From an uncultured Campylobacter sp. (GTDB taxonomy: Bacteria > Campylobacterota > Campylobacteria > Campylobacterales > Campylobacteraceae), in contig NZ_CALLWC010000065.1 of the NCBI RefSeq assembly GCF_938015785.1, positions 82,368 to 146,367 of the forward strand: a stretch of 64,000 nt of DNA. The letters are read 5' to 3'. Below the pieces are notes generated by a model, which made no database searches, had not been told where the DNA came from, and saw nothing but the letters and a program-made list of their open reading frames with translations. Below, piece after piece: positions 1 through 6,663 of this stretch; position 1 is the first letter of the stretch; each line of letters begins with the position of its first letter. Made by a program: the position numbers and the translations under genes.

Positions 1-1160
1 AGCAGAATTTGGCGCATCAAAAAAGCGCCGTAGTTTATATGAGCGAATGGGATATCTTCGGCGAGGAGCTAAACACCAGGCTTGGTGCGCCGATACAAAA
101 CTACGCGCCGCCTGCGCACTGGAGCCGCAAAGATACCCGCTCGATGGGCAAGGTAGCGATGTTTGGCGTAGATGCTGCGGGCGAAGCTCTGGCGGATGCG
201 GGACTTTTAGATGATGAGCGCATAAAGGACGGTCGTATGGGCGTCGCAGCGGGTAGCTGTAGCGGCGATGCGAAGGCTACTGGCGAGGTCATAGATATTT
301 TGCATGGCAAGGATAGCACCTTCAACGCCAACTCATACGTAAAGATGATGCCCCACACCGTCGCTGCGAATATCGCGATCTACTACGGACTAAAAGGCAG
401 GCTCATACCTACGAGCTCTGCGTGCACGAGCGCGTCTCAAGCGATCGGCTACTCCTACGAAGCGATAAAATTTGGCCTTGCGGATATGATGCTGGCAGGC
501 GGCGCGGATGAGCTACACCCAAGCCAGGCATTCGTATTCGATAAGCTCTACGCGACAAGCTGCAAAAACGACACCCCTACCCTCAGCCCTGCACCTTTTG
601 ATATAGCGCGCGATGGACTGGTTTTGGGCGAAGGCGGCGTTATATTCGTGCTGGAAAGCCTCAGAAGCGCCCTTGCGCGCGGCGCTAAAATTTACGCCGA
701 GATAGTAGGATTCGGCACAACCTGCGACGGCACGCATATCACCCGCCCGCAGAGCGAGACTATGCGTGCGGCGATGCAGCTGGCGCTCAAAGATGCCGCG
801 ATTTCGCCGGATCTCATCGGGCACGTAAACGCCCACGCTACGGCGACCAAGCAGGGCGACGTCGCAGAATCTACGGCGACGCATGAAATTTTCGGCTCGC
901 AGACGCCCGTGAGCTCTTATAAAGGCTATTTGGGTCATACTTTGGGCGCGTGCGGGGCGCTGGAGAGCTTCATCTCGGTGATGATGATGAATGAGGGGCT
1001 ATTCTATCCGAATCTAAATTTACAAGCTATCGATCCGGAATGTGCGCCGCTTAGGTACCTCACGCAGCCACAGGAGATAGAGACGAATTACGTTATGAAT
1101 AACAACTTCGCTTTCGGCGGCGTGAACACCTCTTTGATTTTTAAAAAATTTATCGATTAA
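1..1160 (+). CDS. Beta-ketoacyl-ACP synthase (FabF/KAS II-like), aryl polyene cluster; 5' end outside window
   Basis: Condensing enzyme that extends an acyl chain on ACP by decarboxylative Claisen condensation. The reading frame is open through the left edge (first full codon at 3), so the N-terminal part of the fold is missing; the TTG at 9 is not a real start. The active-site cysteine lies in SACTSA (Cys codon 423-425), and the two catalytic histidines are in HVNAHAT and GHTLGACGA, the normal C-H-H triad. The segment RKDTRSMGKVA and the downstream gene set are typical of ketosynthases in aryl polyene clusters rather than housekeeping FabF. It is followed after 10 nt by a secreted small protein in the same operon. 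An elongating KS role in polyene synthesis is inferred from context. Confidence 0.9.
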   Translation, partial: QNLAHQKSAVVYMSEWDIFGEELNTRLGAPIQNYAPPAHWSRKDTRSMGKVAMFGVDAAGEALADAGLLDDERIKDGRMGVAAGSCSGDAKATGEVIDILHGKDSTFNANSYVKMMPHTVAANIAIYYGLKGRLIPTSSACTSASQAIGYSYEAIKFGLADMMLAGGADELHPSQAFVFDKLYATSCKNDTPTLSPAPFDIARDGLVLGEGGVIFVLESLRSALARGAKIYAEIVGFGTTCDGTHITRPQSETMRAAMQLALKDAAISPDLIGHVNAHATATKQGDVAESTATHEIFGSQTPVSSYKGYLGHTLGACGALESFISVMMMNEGLFYPNLNLQAIDPECAPLRYLTQPQEIETNYVMNNNFAFGGVNTSLIFKKFID

Positions 1161-1170
1161 AGGAGAGAAA

Positions 1171-1593
1171 ATGAAAAAATTTCTATTTTTCGCAGTTGCG
1201 GCGCTTTTCGTCGCTAATGCGGCTTATGCCAAAAACGACATCGTGCGTTTTCCGATCGCCGCGGCACTCGCAGAGCCTGATGCTAAAGCTAAGCTTGATC
1301 CGAACATAAAATTCTACTTCGGCAACAAATCCGCAGGTAGAAAGATCACGCAGCAGCTAAGCTCGAACAAAAAAACAAACAGCATCAACAAGACCGATCA
1401 AGCCGCATGCAACCGCGCGTTTTTGTCGGCACTGCTTAGCTTTCAAGACCGAGCCAAAAAAGAGGGTGGCAACAAGGTCGTAAACATCACGAGCTACTAT
1501 TACAAAAACGTTTTCGTGAGCGACAAGGAGTTTGAATGCGGCGTAGGCTCGATAATGAACGGCGTCACGCTAAGAGGCTATATTGCAAAATAA
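1171..1593 (+). CDS. Small secreted protein of the APE operon (often misnamed 'excinuclease ATPase subunit')
   Basis: A 140-residue protein with a clear Sec signal peptide (residues 1-20, cleavage after AYA) and a good Shine-Dalgarno (AGGAGAG) before the ATG. The mature part has two cysteines (CNRAF and ECGVGS) and the segment GNKVVNITSYYYKN, which resembles small periplasmic proteins that databases label 'excinuclease ATPase subunit'. Nothing here supports a DNA-repair role, because there is no Walker motif or zinc finger. The cysteines may form a disulfide in the periplasm. The gene lies between the ketosynthase and the chain-length-factor-like gene and overlaps the latter by 11 nt, so it is translated within the polyene operon. 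Its function is unknown. Confidence 0.75.
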   Translation: MKKFLFFAVAALFVANAAYAKNDIVRFPIAAALAEPDAKAKLDPNIKFYFGNKSAGRKITQQLSSNKKTNSINKTDQAACNRAFLSALLSFQDRAKKEGGNKVVNITSYYYKNVFVSDKEFECGVGSIMNGVTLRGYIAK

Positions 1594-3052
1594 ACTAAGC
1601 TTCGGCGTAGCTTACGCAAGCGCGATAATTTCGGGCGAGCCGGCGGAGTTTTATAAAAATTTCGCCGCTTGCTCGGACGGAATTTCCGAAGTAAATTTAG
1701 GCGGAAATTCCGATCTCGCTTGCGATACAGGTCAAAATTTTACGTATGATTTTACGGCAAATTCTACGCAAGATTTTACAGATATTTTGGACTGCGAGCA
1801 GAATTCTATCAATTCCTCAAATTTTGCAGCGTGCAAAAATAACGAAAACGCGGGTTGTGACCTTGCTACAGAAGGTTTTGATGAAAATTCTATTAAGCCC
1901 CACTCGGAGCTAGGATTAAAACAAGAAGCGGATGCGTCTAAATTTAACTCCTCGCGCGCTTTTGATTGCAACTCCGAAGAGGCGGCGGAGCTTTATAAAA
2001 ATTTCGCCGCGCGCGAGGACGAAGCTTTACAAAATAGCTCTGTAGAAAATTTAGAAATCGCTGCCCGCTTAAAAGAGGAAATTTTAGCACTCGAAGCTTT
2101 AAAGAAAAAGCCGGCTCTTGCGCACATCCCGCCGTTGCAGCGCCGCCGCTTGGGGCTTGGGGCGAAGCTTTGCATCTCGCTTTTAGGCGAAATTTCGCAA
2201 AATACGCCGCAGAGCTTAGCCGAGAAAAGCTCCTTAAATTCTACGTCGCAAGATTTAGATGCGAATAAAAGCCAGGCCGCCGCGCAAAACCTGTCGCCGC
2301 AGGATTTTTCAAATGAAAATTCCTTAAATTCGGCAAGGCAAAATTTCAAAACAGACGATAATGCCGCGACGCAGCACTCGGAGCTGCCGCTCGTTTTTTG
2401 CTCGCGTCTCGGCGAGATCAACCGCTGTTTTAACCTGCTCGGCTCGATGAGGGAAAGCGTTTCGCCTTCGAGCTTTTGCGTCAGCGTACTCAACGCGATC
2501 GCGGCGCAAAATGCGATTTTTACGCAAAACCACGCCGAAATTTCGACGATCTCTGCGGCGTGTGCGCTTGAAAACGGCGCAATAATCGCCGCTGCAAGGC
2601 TGAAAGAAGGCGCGGAAAATTCCTACTCCGCGCAGGACGCAAACGAAAATGGAAAAAACGGCGAATGCAAGTCGGATAACGATAAAATCGCCCTGCTCTG
2701 CTATTTTGAAGAGGCAAATAACGACTATCTGAAGCGCTGCGACTTTGCCTGTGCCCTACTTCTGGTGCTTCAGCGAGGAGATGACGTGCAGATTGAAATT
2801 TCACCGCACATTACGGACGCGACGGCACAGAGCCTGGGGGCACAAGATCCAAAACCGCGAGCCGAGAATGAAATTTTACGAAGCTTTAAAAAAGGCGGCG
2901 AGATCCCGCTAGATACCGCGGTGGAATTTTTGGCCAAAATCCTCTTCGGCAAGCGCGAATGGCGCAGTAGCGACGGGGTTTTGGACTATCTTTGGCGCGT
3001 CAAAGATCCCGCCAAAATCGCAGCTTTTTTAAGGCAAAATCGTGAGCATTAA
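1583..3052 (+). CDS. Beta-ketoacyl synthase-like protein (chain-length-factor type) with large low-complexity insertions
   Basis: The 489-residue product matches the small 'ketoacyl-synthase N-terminal-like' family found next to ketosynthases in aryl polyene loci. Recognisable parts are the N-terminus (SFGVAYASAIISGEP), the basic segment PPLQRRRLGLGAKL near residue 185, and the core around residues 280-420 (VFCSRLGEINR, SVLNAIAAQNAIFT, ISAACALENG). No standard catalytic Cys/His triad is visible, so it probably acts as a partner or chain-length factor. Family members are usually about half this size. The excess is two Asn/Ser-rich stretches (roughly residues 22-140 and 205-265) built from AAATTT-containing DNA; the first is flanked by a 28-bp direct repeat. 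It starts inside the preceding gene and overlaps the next frame by 11 nt. Confidence 0.72.
   Translation: MQNKLSFGVAYASAIISGEPAEFYKNFAACSDGISEVNLGGNSDLACDTGQNFTYDFTANSTQDFTDILDCEQNSINSSNFAACKNNENAGCDLATEGFDENSIKPHSELGLKQEADASKFNSSRAFDCNSEEAAELYKNFAAREDEALQNSSVENLEIAARLKEEILALEALKKKPALAHIPPLQRRRLGLGAKLCISLLGEISQNTPQSLAEKSSLNSTSQDLDANKSQAAAQNLSPQDFSNENSLNSARQNFKTDDNAATQHSELPLVFCSRLGEINRCFNLLGSMRESVSPSSFCVSVLNAIAAQNAIFTQNHAEISTISAACALENGAIIAAARLKEGAENSYSAQDANENGKNGECKSDNDKIALLCYFEEANNDYLKRCDFACALLLVLQRGDDVQIEISPHITDATAQSLGAQDPKPRAENEILRSFKKGGEIPLDTAVEFLAKILFGKREWRSSDGVLDYLWRVKDPAKIAAFLRQNREH
1641..2010. repeat. 28-bp direct repeat bounding an in-frame insertion
   Basis: A 28-bp sequence at 1641-1668 recurs at 1983-2010 with one mismatch. 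The two copies are 342 bp apart, exactly 114 codons, and both are read in the same frame, giving the peptides EFYKNFAA and ELYKNFAA. The DNA between them encodes a low-complexity Asn/Ser/Asp-rich segment absent from typical family members. This looks like an in-frame expansion by tandem duplication followed by divergence, or insertion of repeat DNA. Confidence 0.8.
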
Positions 3053-4139
3053 AATAGCAAAATTTCATCGCATGTGCAAGCGCGGTGAGACGAATAAATT
3101 TGACCAAAATCTCAGGCTACACGGAGCCGCAAAAGCCCGAATGACGAGCTTTAAATTTAGCCTCTCCTCCAAGCTCAGATATAGTGAAAGTTTTAAATTT
3201 AGCTGCGCTATCGAATATGAGCTCAGCCAAACGGCGCATCTTAAAAGCACGCCGAAAGGGCGCGCACCGTGCGCCCCCAAATCGCGTTGCAATGAGGCGC
3301 GCTGCGAAGATGCGCCGCCGAGGCATACGCAACAAACCCAAAAAAATCCGCCTAAACGCTGCGAGCTGCGAGCTATAAAAATTTTACTGCAGCGGCGCAT
3401 GGAAGACACCGTAAAATTTCGCTATAAACACAGATGCGGCAGGCTGAAACGGTACGCGCATCAGGCTGTAAATTTCATAAATTTAGCAGAGCAAAGCTTG
3501 GGCTACGAGTTTAAATTTAGCCGCGCGATGAACCGAGTAGCCGCTCAGGCAAAATGCGCACGACAAAGCGTTGCGATGAATTTCAAATTTAACTGCGCCG
3601 CGAGCTATAAATTTAATCAAACGGCGCGTCATATGGTAGCGCCAAAACAGCATATACGGCGCTTCGCAGAAATTCTATCGCAACGGCGCGCGTGGCAAAC
3701 CGAGGAAATTCTACCGCAACGATACGCGCGGCAAAAGATAGAAGCTCCATCGCTGCAATACGCACGACGAAGCACGTGGCAAGCTGAGGAAATTTTACTG
3801 GGGCAGCATATACGGCAAACGGCAAGAATTCCACAAAAACGCAGTTTATCGTGCGCCGCAAAAATTTTATTGTTTCGGCACACGCAGAGCGCCGAGATCG
3901 CCTCCGCTCAGATCATGAAAGCTCTATTATTTCGGCGCATACCGCGAGGAGAAATATCGCGCGCAGAAAACTGCGAAAACTCCGCTGCGATGCGGCGAGC
4001 GGCAAGCCGTAGAAATTTTATCGAGATCGCGCGCATGACGAGCCATCAAATCCCCGCCGAGAACCACAAAATCATCGCCGAAAACTGTAAAATCCTCATC
4101 GAGAGGCATAAAATCCCCGCCGAAAGAGGCGCCGCGTAA
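3042..4139 (+). CDS. Repeat-built 365-codon open frame of unknown function, translationally linked to its neighbours
   Basis: I do not recognise this product. The frame begins with GTG overlapping the end of the preceding gene by 11 nt, and its TAA shares the A of the next gene's ATG (TAATG). That is the arrangement expected of a translated operon member. The protein is very basic (many Arg/Lys), rich in Ala, Gln and Cys, and has no signal peptide, membrane segment or known domain. It is built from degenerate repeats: KFKFS-type blocks from AAATTT words, units of the form WQTEEILPQR/WQAEEILLGQ near residues 225-265, and four 7-residue units at the C-terminus. It may be a decayed gene overrun by repeats, a spacer kept open for coupling, or a new protein. 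Expression is unproven. Confidence 0.35.
   Translation: MSIKIAKFHRMCKRGETNKFDQNLRLHGAAKARMTSFKFSLSSKLRYSESFKFSCAIEYELSQTAHLKSTPKGRAPCAPKSRCNEARCEDAPPRHTQQTQKNPPKRCELRAIKILLQRRMEDTVKFRYKHRCGRLKRYAHQAVNFINLAEQSLGYEFKFSRAMNRVAAQAKCARQSVAMNFKFNCAASYKFNQTARHMVAPKQHIRRFAEILSQRRAWQTEEILPQRYARQKIEAPSLQYARRSTWQAEEILLGQHIRQTARIPQKRSLSCAAKILLFRHTQSAEIASAQIMKALLFRRIPRGEISRAENCENSAAMRRAASRRNFIEIARMTSHQIPAENHKIIAENCKILIERHKIPAERGAA
4044..4127. repeat. Four tandem 21-bp units encoding a heptapeptide
   Basis: Units start at 4044, 4065, 4086 and 4107. They encode HQIPAEN, HKIIAEN, CKILIER and HKIPAER, so the period is exactly seven codons and the frame is kept. The array ends 10 bp before the stop codon of the repeat-built frame. 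The units differ from each other by several substitutions, so the array is not recent. Confidence 0.9.
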
Positions 4140-4894
4140 TGAAGCAGGCAAATCCGATAAGGCGCAAGCTTAAACAGATCGGCATCGCGTTATCCTTCTC
4201 AAGCTTCGGCGCGCTGTGTATGATAGGCAACCTGCTCTTCCTCCCCGTAGCGCTGCTGAGGCTAAACCGCATAGAGGTCGTGCGAAATTTCGTGCGCGAT
4301 TTTATAATGATCTCGTGGCGCATATTTTTGCTGCTAGCGCGTCTTTACGGCAGCATCGGCGTGAACTGGCGCTGCAAGCTCCCGCCTAGCGGCACTCTCA
4401 TCATCGCAAACCACCCTAGCCTGCTTGACGTGGTGATCTTTTTAGCTCACGTGCGGCGCGCAAACTGCGTAGTCAAGGAAAGTCTGTGTAAAAATCCCTT
4501 CCTCTCCGCCGCCATCGCAGCCGCGGGCTACATCCCAAACACCGGCTCGGAAGCGATGATAGATGCATGCCGCAGCGCCCTTGAGCGAGGAGAAAGCCTA
4601 ATCATCTTCCCAGAGGGCACGCGCACCGCAGATCGCATCGCCATGCACAAAGCAGCGTTTTACATCGCGATAAATTTCGCAAAAAATATGAATTGCGTCG
4701 CGATAAAAATGGATCCTAAAAGCCTAAAAAAAGGACAAGTATGGTACGATACGCCCGAGGTTCGGATGAAGTACGACCTCTACGAGCTGTGCGCGCTGGA
4801 TCTAACGAGCTTTGAGCCGGATCGCCCAAACCCGATCCGAGTGCGCAAACTCTACGAAAAAATATCAAATCTATATGAAAAGGAGAATCTGTGA
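4139..4894 (+). CDS. 1-acylglycerol-3-phosphate acyltransferase-like (PlsC family) enzyme of the APE operon
   Basis: A 251-residue lysophospholipid-type acyltransferase. It has a hydrophobic membrane-associating N-terminus (about residues 14-42 and 53-70), the catalytic HX4D motif as NHPSLLDV (His92, Asp97), and the glycerol-phosphate binding motif FPEGTR at 157-162. In aryl polyene clusters such enzymes are thought to move the polyene chain onto a lipid or glycerol-type anchor at the inner membrane. The start ATG overlaps the stop of the upstream frame (TAATG), and the stop overlaps the GTG of the first ACP gene (GTGA), so translation is tightly coupled. Housekeeping PlsC is possible by family but unlikely by context. 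Confidence 0.88.
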   Translation: MKQANPIRRKLKQIGIALSFSSFGALCMIGNLLFLPVALLRLNRIEVVRNFVRDFIMISWRIFLLLARLYGSIGVNWRCKLPPSGTLIIANHPSLLDVVIFLAHVRRANCVVKESLCKNPFLSAAIAAAGYIPNTGSEAMIDACRSALERGESLIIFPEGTRTADRIAMHKAAFYIAINFAKNMNCVAIKMDPKSLKKGQVWYDTPEVRMKYDLYELCALDLTSFEPDRPNPIRVRKLYEKISNLYEKENL

Positions 4895-5157
4895 ACGAAG
4901 AAATTTTGGAGCTTAAGGAACTGATCATTTCGGGGCTGAACCTCGAAGACGTCGCGCCGGGCGACATAAATGACGATGAGCCGCTTTTTGGCGACGGGCT
5001 CGGGCTCGATTCGGTCGATGCGCTGGAGCTAGGGCTTTTGGTGCAGAAAAAATACGGCATCGTGCTTAACTCAAAAACCCAAAATTTAAAGCAAATTTTC
5101 TCATCCGTTGCGTCTTTGGCGCAATACATCGCCGAAAATAGGAGTAAAAATGAGTAA
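4891..5157 (+). CDS. Acyl carrier protein 1 of the APE operon
   Basis: An 88-residue acidic carrier protein with the phosphopantetheine attachment motif GLDSVDALEL (Ser41). It carries the growing chain as a thioester on a 4'-phosphopantetheine arm. The start is a GTG at 4891, overlapping the acyltransferase stop (GTGA) and preceded by AAAAGGAG; no ATG is better placed. It overlaps the second ACP by 8 nt. Two different ACPs in tandem are a normal feature of aryl polyene loci and suggest separate roles, for example starter versus extension. Confidence 0.93.
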   Translation: MNEEILELKELIISGLNLEDVAPGDINDDEPLFGDGLGLDSVDALELGLLVQKKYGIVLNSKTQNLKQIFSSVASLAQYIAENRSKNE

Positions 5158-5428
5158 AGATGAAATTTTTGAAATTTTAAAAAAGGCGCTCGTGGAGCTT
5201 TTTGAGATCGACGAGAGCAAGGTCGTGCCTGAGGCTAAAATTTACGAGGATCTGCAGATCGACAGCATCGACGCGATCGATCTGGTCGATTACGTCAAGA
5301 AAAACACGGGCTACAAGCTGATGCCAGATGATTTTAAAAATATCCAAACTCTCGGCGACATCGTGGATGCCGTAGCCACAAAGCTCGATCAGGGCGCGAG
5401 CGGGGAAACTACGAGCGGCGAGAGTTAA
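5150..5428 (+). CDS. Acyl carrier protein 2 of the APE operon
   Basis: A 92-residue ACP with the attachment motif LQIDSIDAIDLV (Ser39). The chosen ATG at 5150 follows TAGGAG; an in-frame ATG 14 codons upstream would add a basic peptide not seen in ACPs, so it was not used. The gene overlaps ACP 1 by 8 nt. The Ser/Gly/Glu-rich tail after residue 83 is short low complexity. It differs strongly from ACP 1, so the pair is an old duplication. It is the last gene before a 686-bp gap that interrupts an otherwise overlapping operon. Confidence 0.93.
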   Translation: MSKDEIFEILKKALVELFEIDESKVVPEAKIYEDLQIDSIDAIDLVDYVKKNTGYKLMPDDFKNIQTLGDIVDAVATKLDQGASGETTSGES

Positions 5429-6114
5429 ATTTCGCCGTGCGGCGCGGCAAGATCGCGTGCGTTGCGGTTTGGTAGTTTACTTTGCGGCGGCGTTTGGCTT
5501 GATAGATAGCATACGGCGGCGTTTGTTTGACGGCGCATGTTGAATTGATAACGTGCGGCACATATTATCAAAGGTGTGCGGCGAGCGGAGAACGTTTTAT
5601 TAAAGCATGAGGAAGCGAGCGGCTTTTACGGGCTTAGCACTTAAGCGGCACGACACAAAGTCCGCTTGCCCACCGCTTTTGGGCTAGTATGTAAAGCGCT
5701 TTGCAGATTTAAATTTTAAAATTTTAATCTGCGAGCTTGAATGAAATTTTGAAATTTTAAAAGGCATTGTTTCTTTTGCGACCGCTGTTTTCGTAAAATT
5801 TCAAAATTTTAAAATTTCGGCTAAATTTGATTTAGCGGATCTGATCGCGGGTGCGGCAGTGCGAGTTAAATTAAGGTGCGGCTAAATTTAAAAGCGGCGA
5901 GCAAAACTAAATAAATTTTAAAAGTGTGGCATCTAAAATCGAACGCTAAGGCCAAATTTAAAGTATCGAAGCGTAGTAATAATCGCGCCAATCGCACCCG
6001 CGGCAAGAGCCTAAGCGCCGTAACAAAAACCAAAACTACCGCAGCAAAGCCCAACGCCGTGACAAAGCTAAACCGCCGCGGCAAAAACCAAGCCCTCGCG
6101 GCTAAATTTAAGGA
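5429..6114. other. Gene-free gap inside the APE operon filled with degenerate repeats
   Basis: No convincing gene. The first half has degenerate units around GCGGCGTTTG(G/T)(C/T)TTGA (about 5480-5540). The second half has AAATTTTAAAATTT-type palindromes (about 5706-5722 and 5800-5818) and AT-rich filler. A short Lys/Arg/Asn/Thr-rich frame at 5924-6145 overlaps the next gene and looks like a by-product of the repeats. Neighbouring genes overlap each other, so a gap this long is out of character. Confidence 0.6.
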
Positions 6115-6663
6115 TTGCAAAGATTGCGACGAACGATATTTTTAAAAACGGCTACCATAATTTTAAGCGTGTTTTACCCTTTCGGCCTCTATTTTTTACA
6201 CGGCGGCGCGCGAGTCTGCTTGCTCGCGGCGATGAGCGCGCTATGGGGAGCGCGAGCTGTTTTTGAAAGTAAAGATCGCGCTATTAAGGGCGCGTGTGCG
6301 GCATTTTTTGCGCTGTGCGCCATATTCAGCGGCGGAGCGCTCGCGTATCTGTATCCGCTCATAATAAATTTCTCGCTCGCGGCGCTTTTCGCGCTCAGCC
6401 TAAGATCGACGCCTGCGATCACGCGCCTAGCGCTTTTGAAGCAGCCAGGTCTTAACGAGCACGTCCGCGCCTACACGCGCAAGCTAACCGAAGTTTGGCT
6501 CGGATTTTTCGTGCTAAACGGCCTGCTTAGCGCGGCGCTGCTGCTACCGCGAGATAAAATTTATTGGAGCGTTTATTGCGGCGCGATCTCATATGTCCTC
6601 ATCGGCGCGCTGATCGGCGGCGAGATGATTTTTAGGAAATTTTATGTTAAAAAATTTGATTAA
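6115..6663 (+). CDS. COG4648-type integral membrane protein of the APE operon
   Basis: A 182-residue membrane protein with about five hydrophobic segments (roughly residues 10-30, 33-48, 58-92, 128-145 and 155-172). The loop between the third and fourth holds the family pattern LKQPGLNEHVRAYTRKLTEVW, followed by FFVLNGL and ISYVLIGALIGGEMIFR. This family is found almost only in aryl polyene and related fatty-acid clusters. Its biochemical role is unknown; a membrane scaffold is possible. Only TTG or GTG starts are available (TTG at 6115 or 6124), so the exact start is uncertain. It overlaps the following ligase gene by 20 nt. Confidence 0.8.
   Translation: MQRLRRTIFLKTATIILSVFYPFGLYFLHGGARVCLLAAMSALWGARAVFESKDRAIKGACAAFFALCAIFSGGALAYLYPLIINFSLAALFALSLRSTPAITRLALLKQPGLNEHVRAYTRKLTEVWLGFFVLNGLLSAALLLPRDKIYWSVYCGAISYVLIGALIGGEMIFRKFYVKKFD

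Noticed and set aside
5924..6145. 73-codon Lys/Arg-rich frame before the COG4648 gene
   Set aside because: Low-complexity repeat product overlapping a real gene start; no good ribosome site and no recognisable family.
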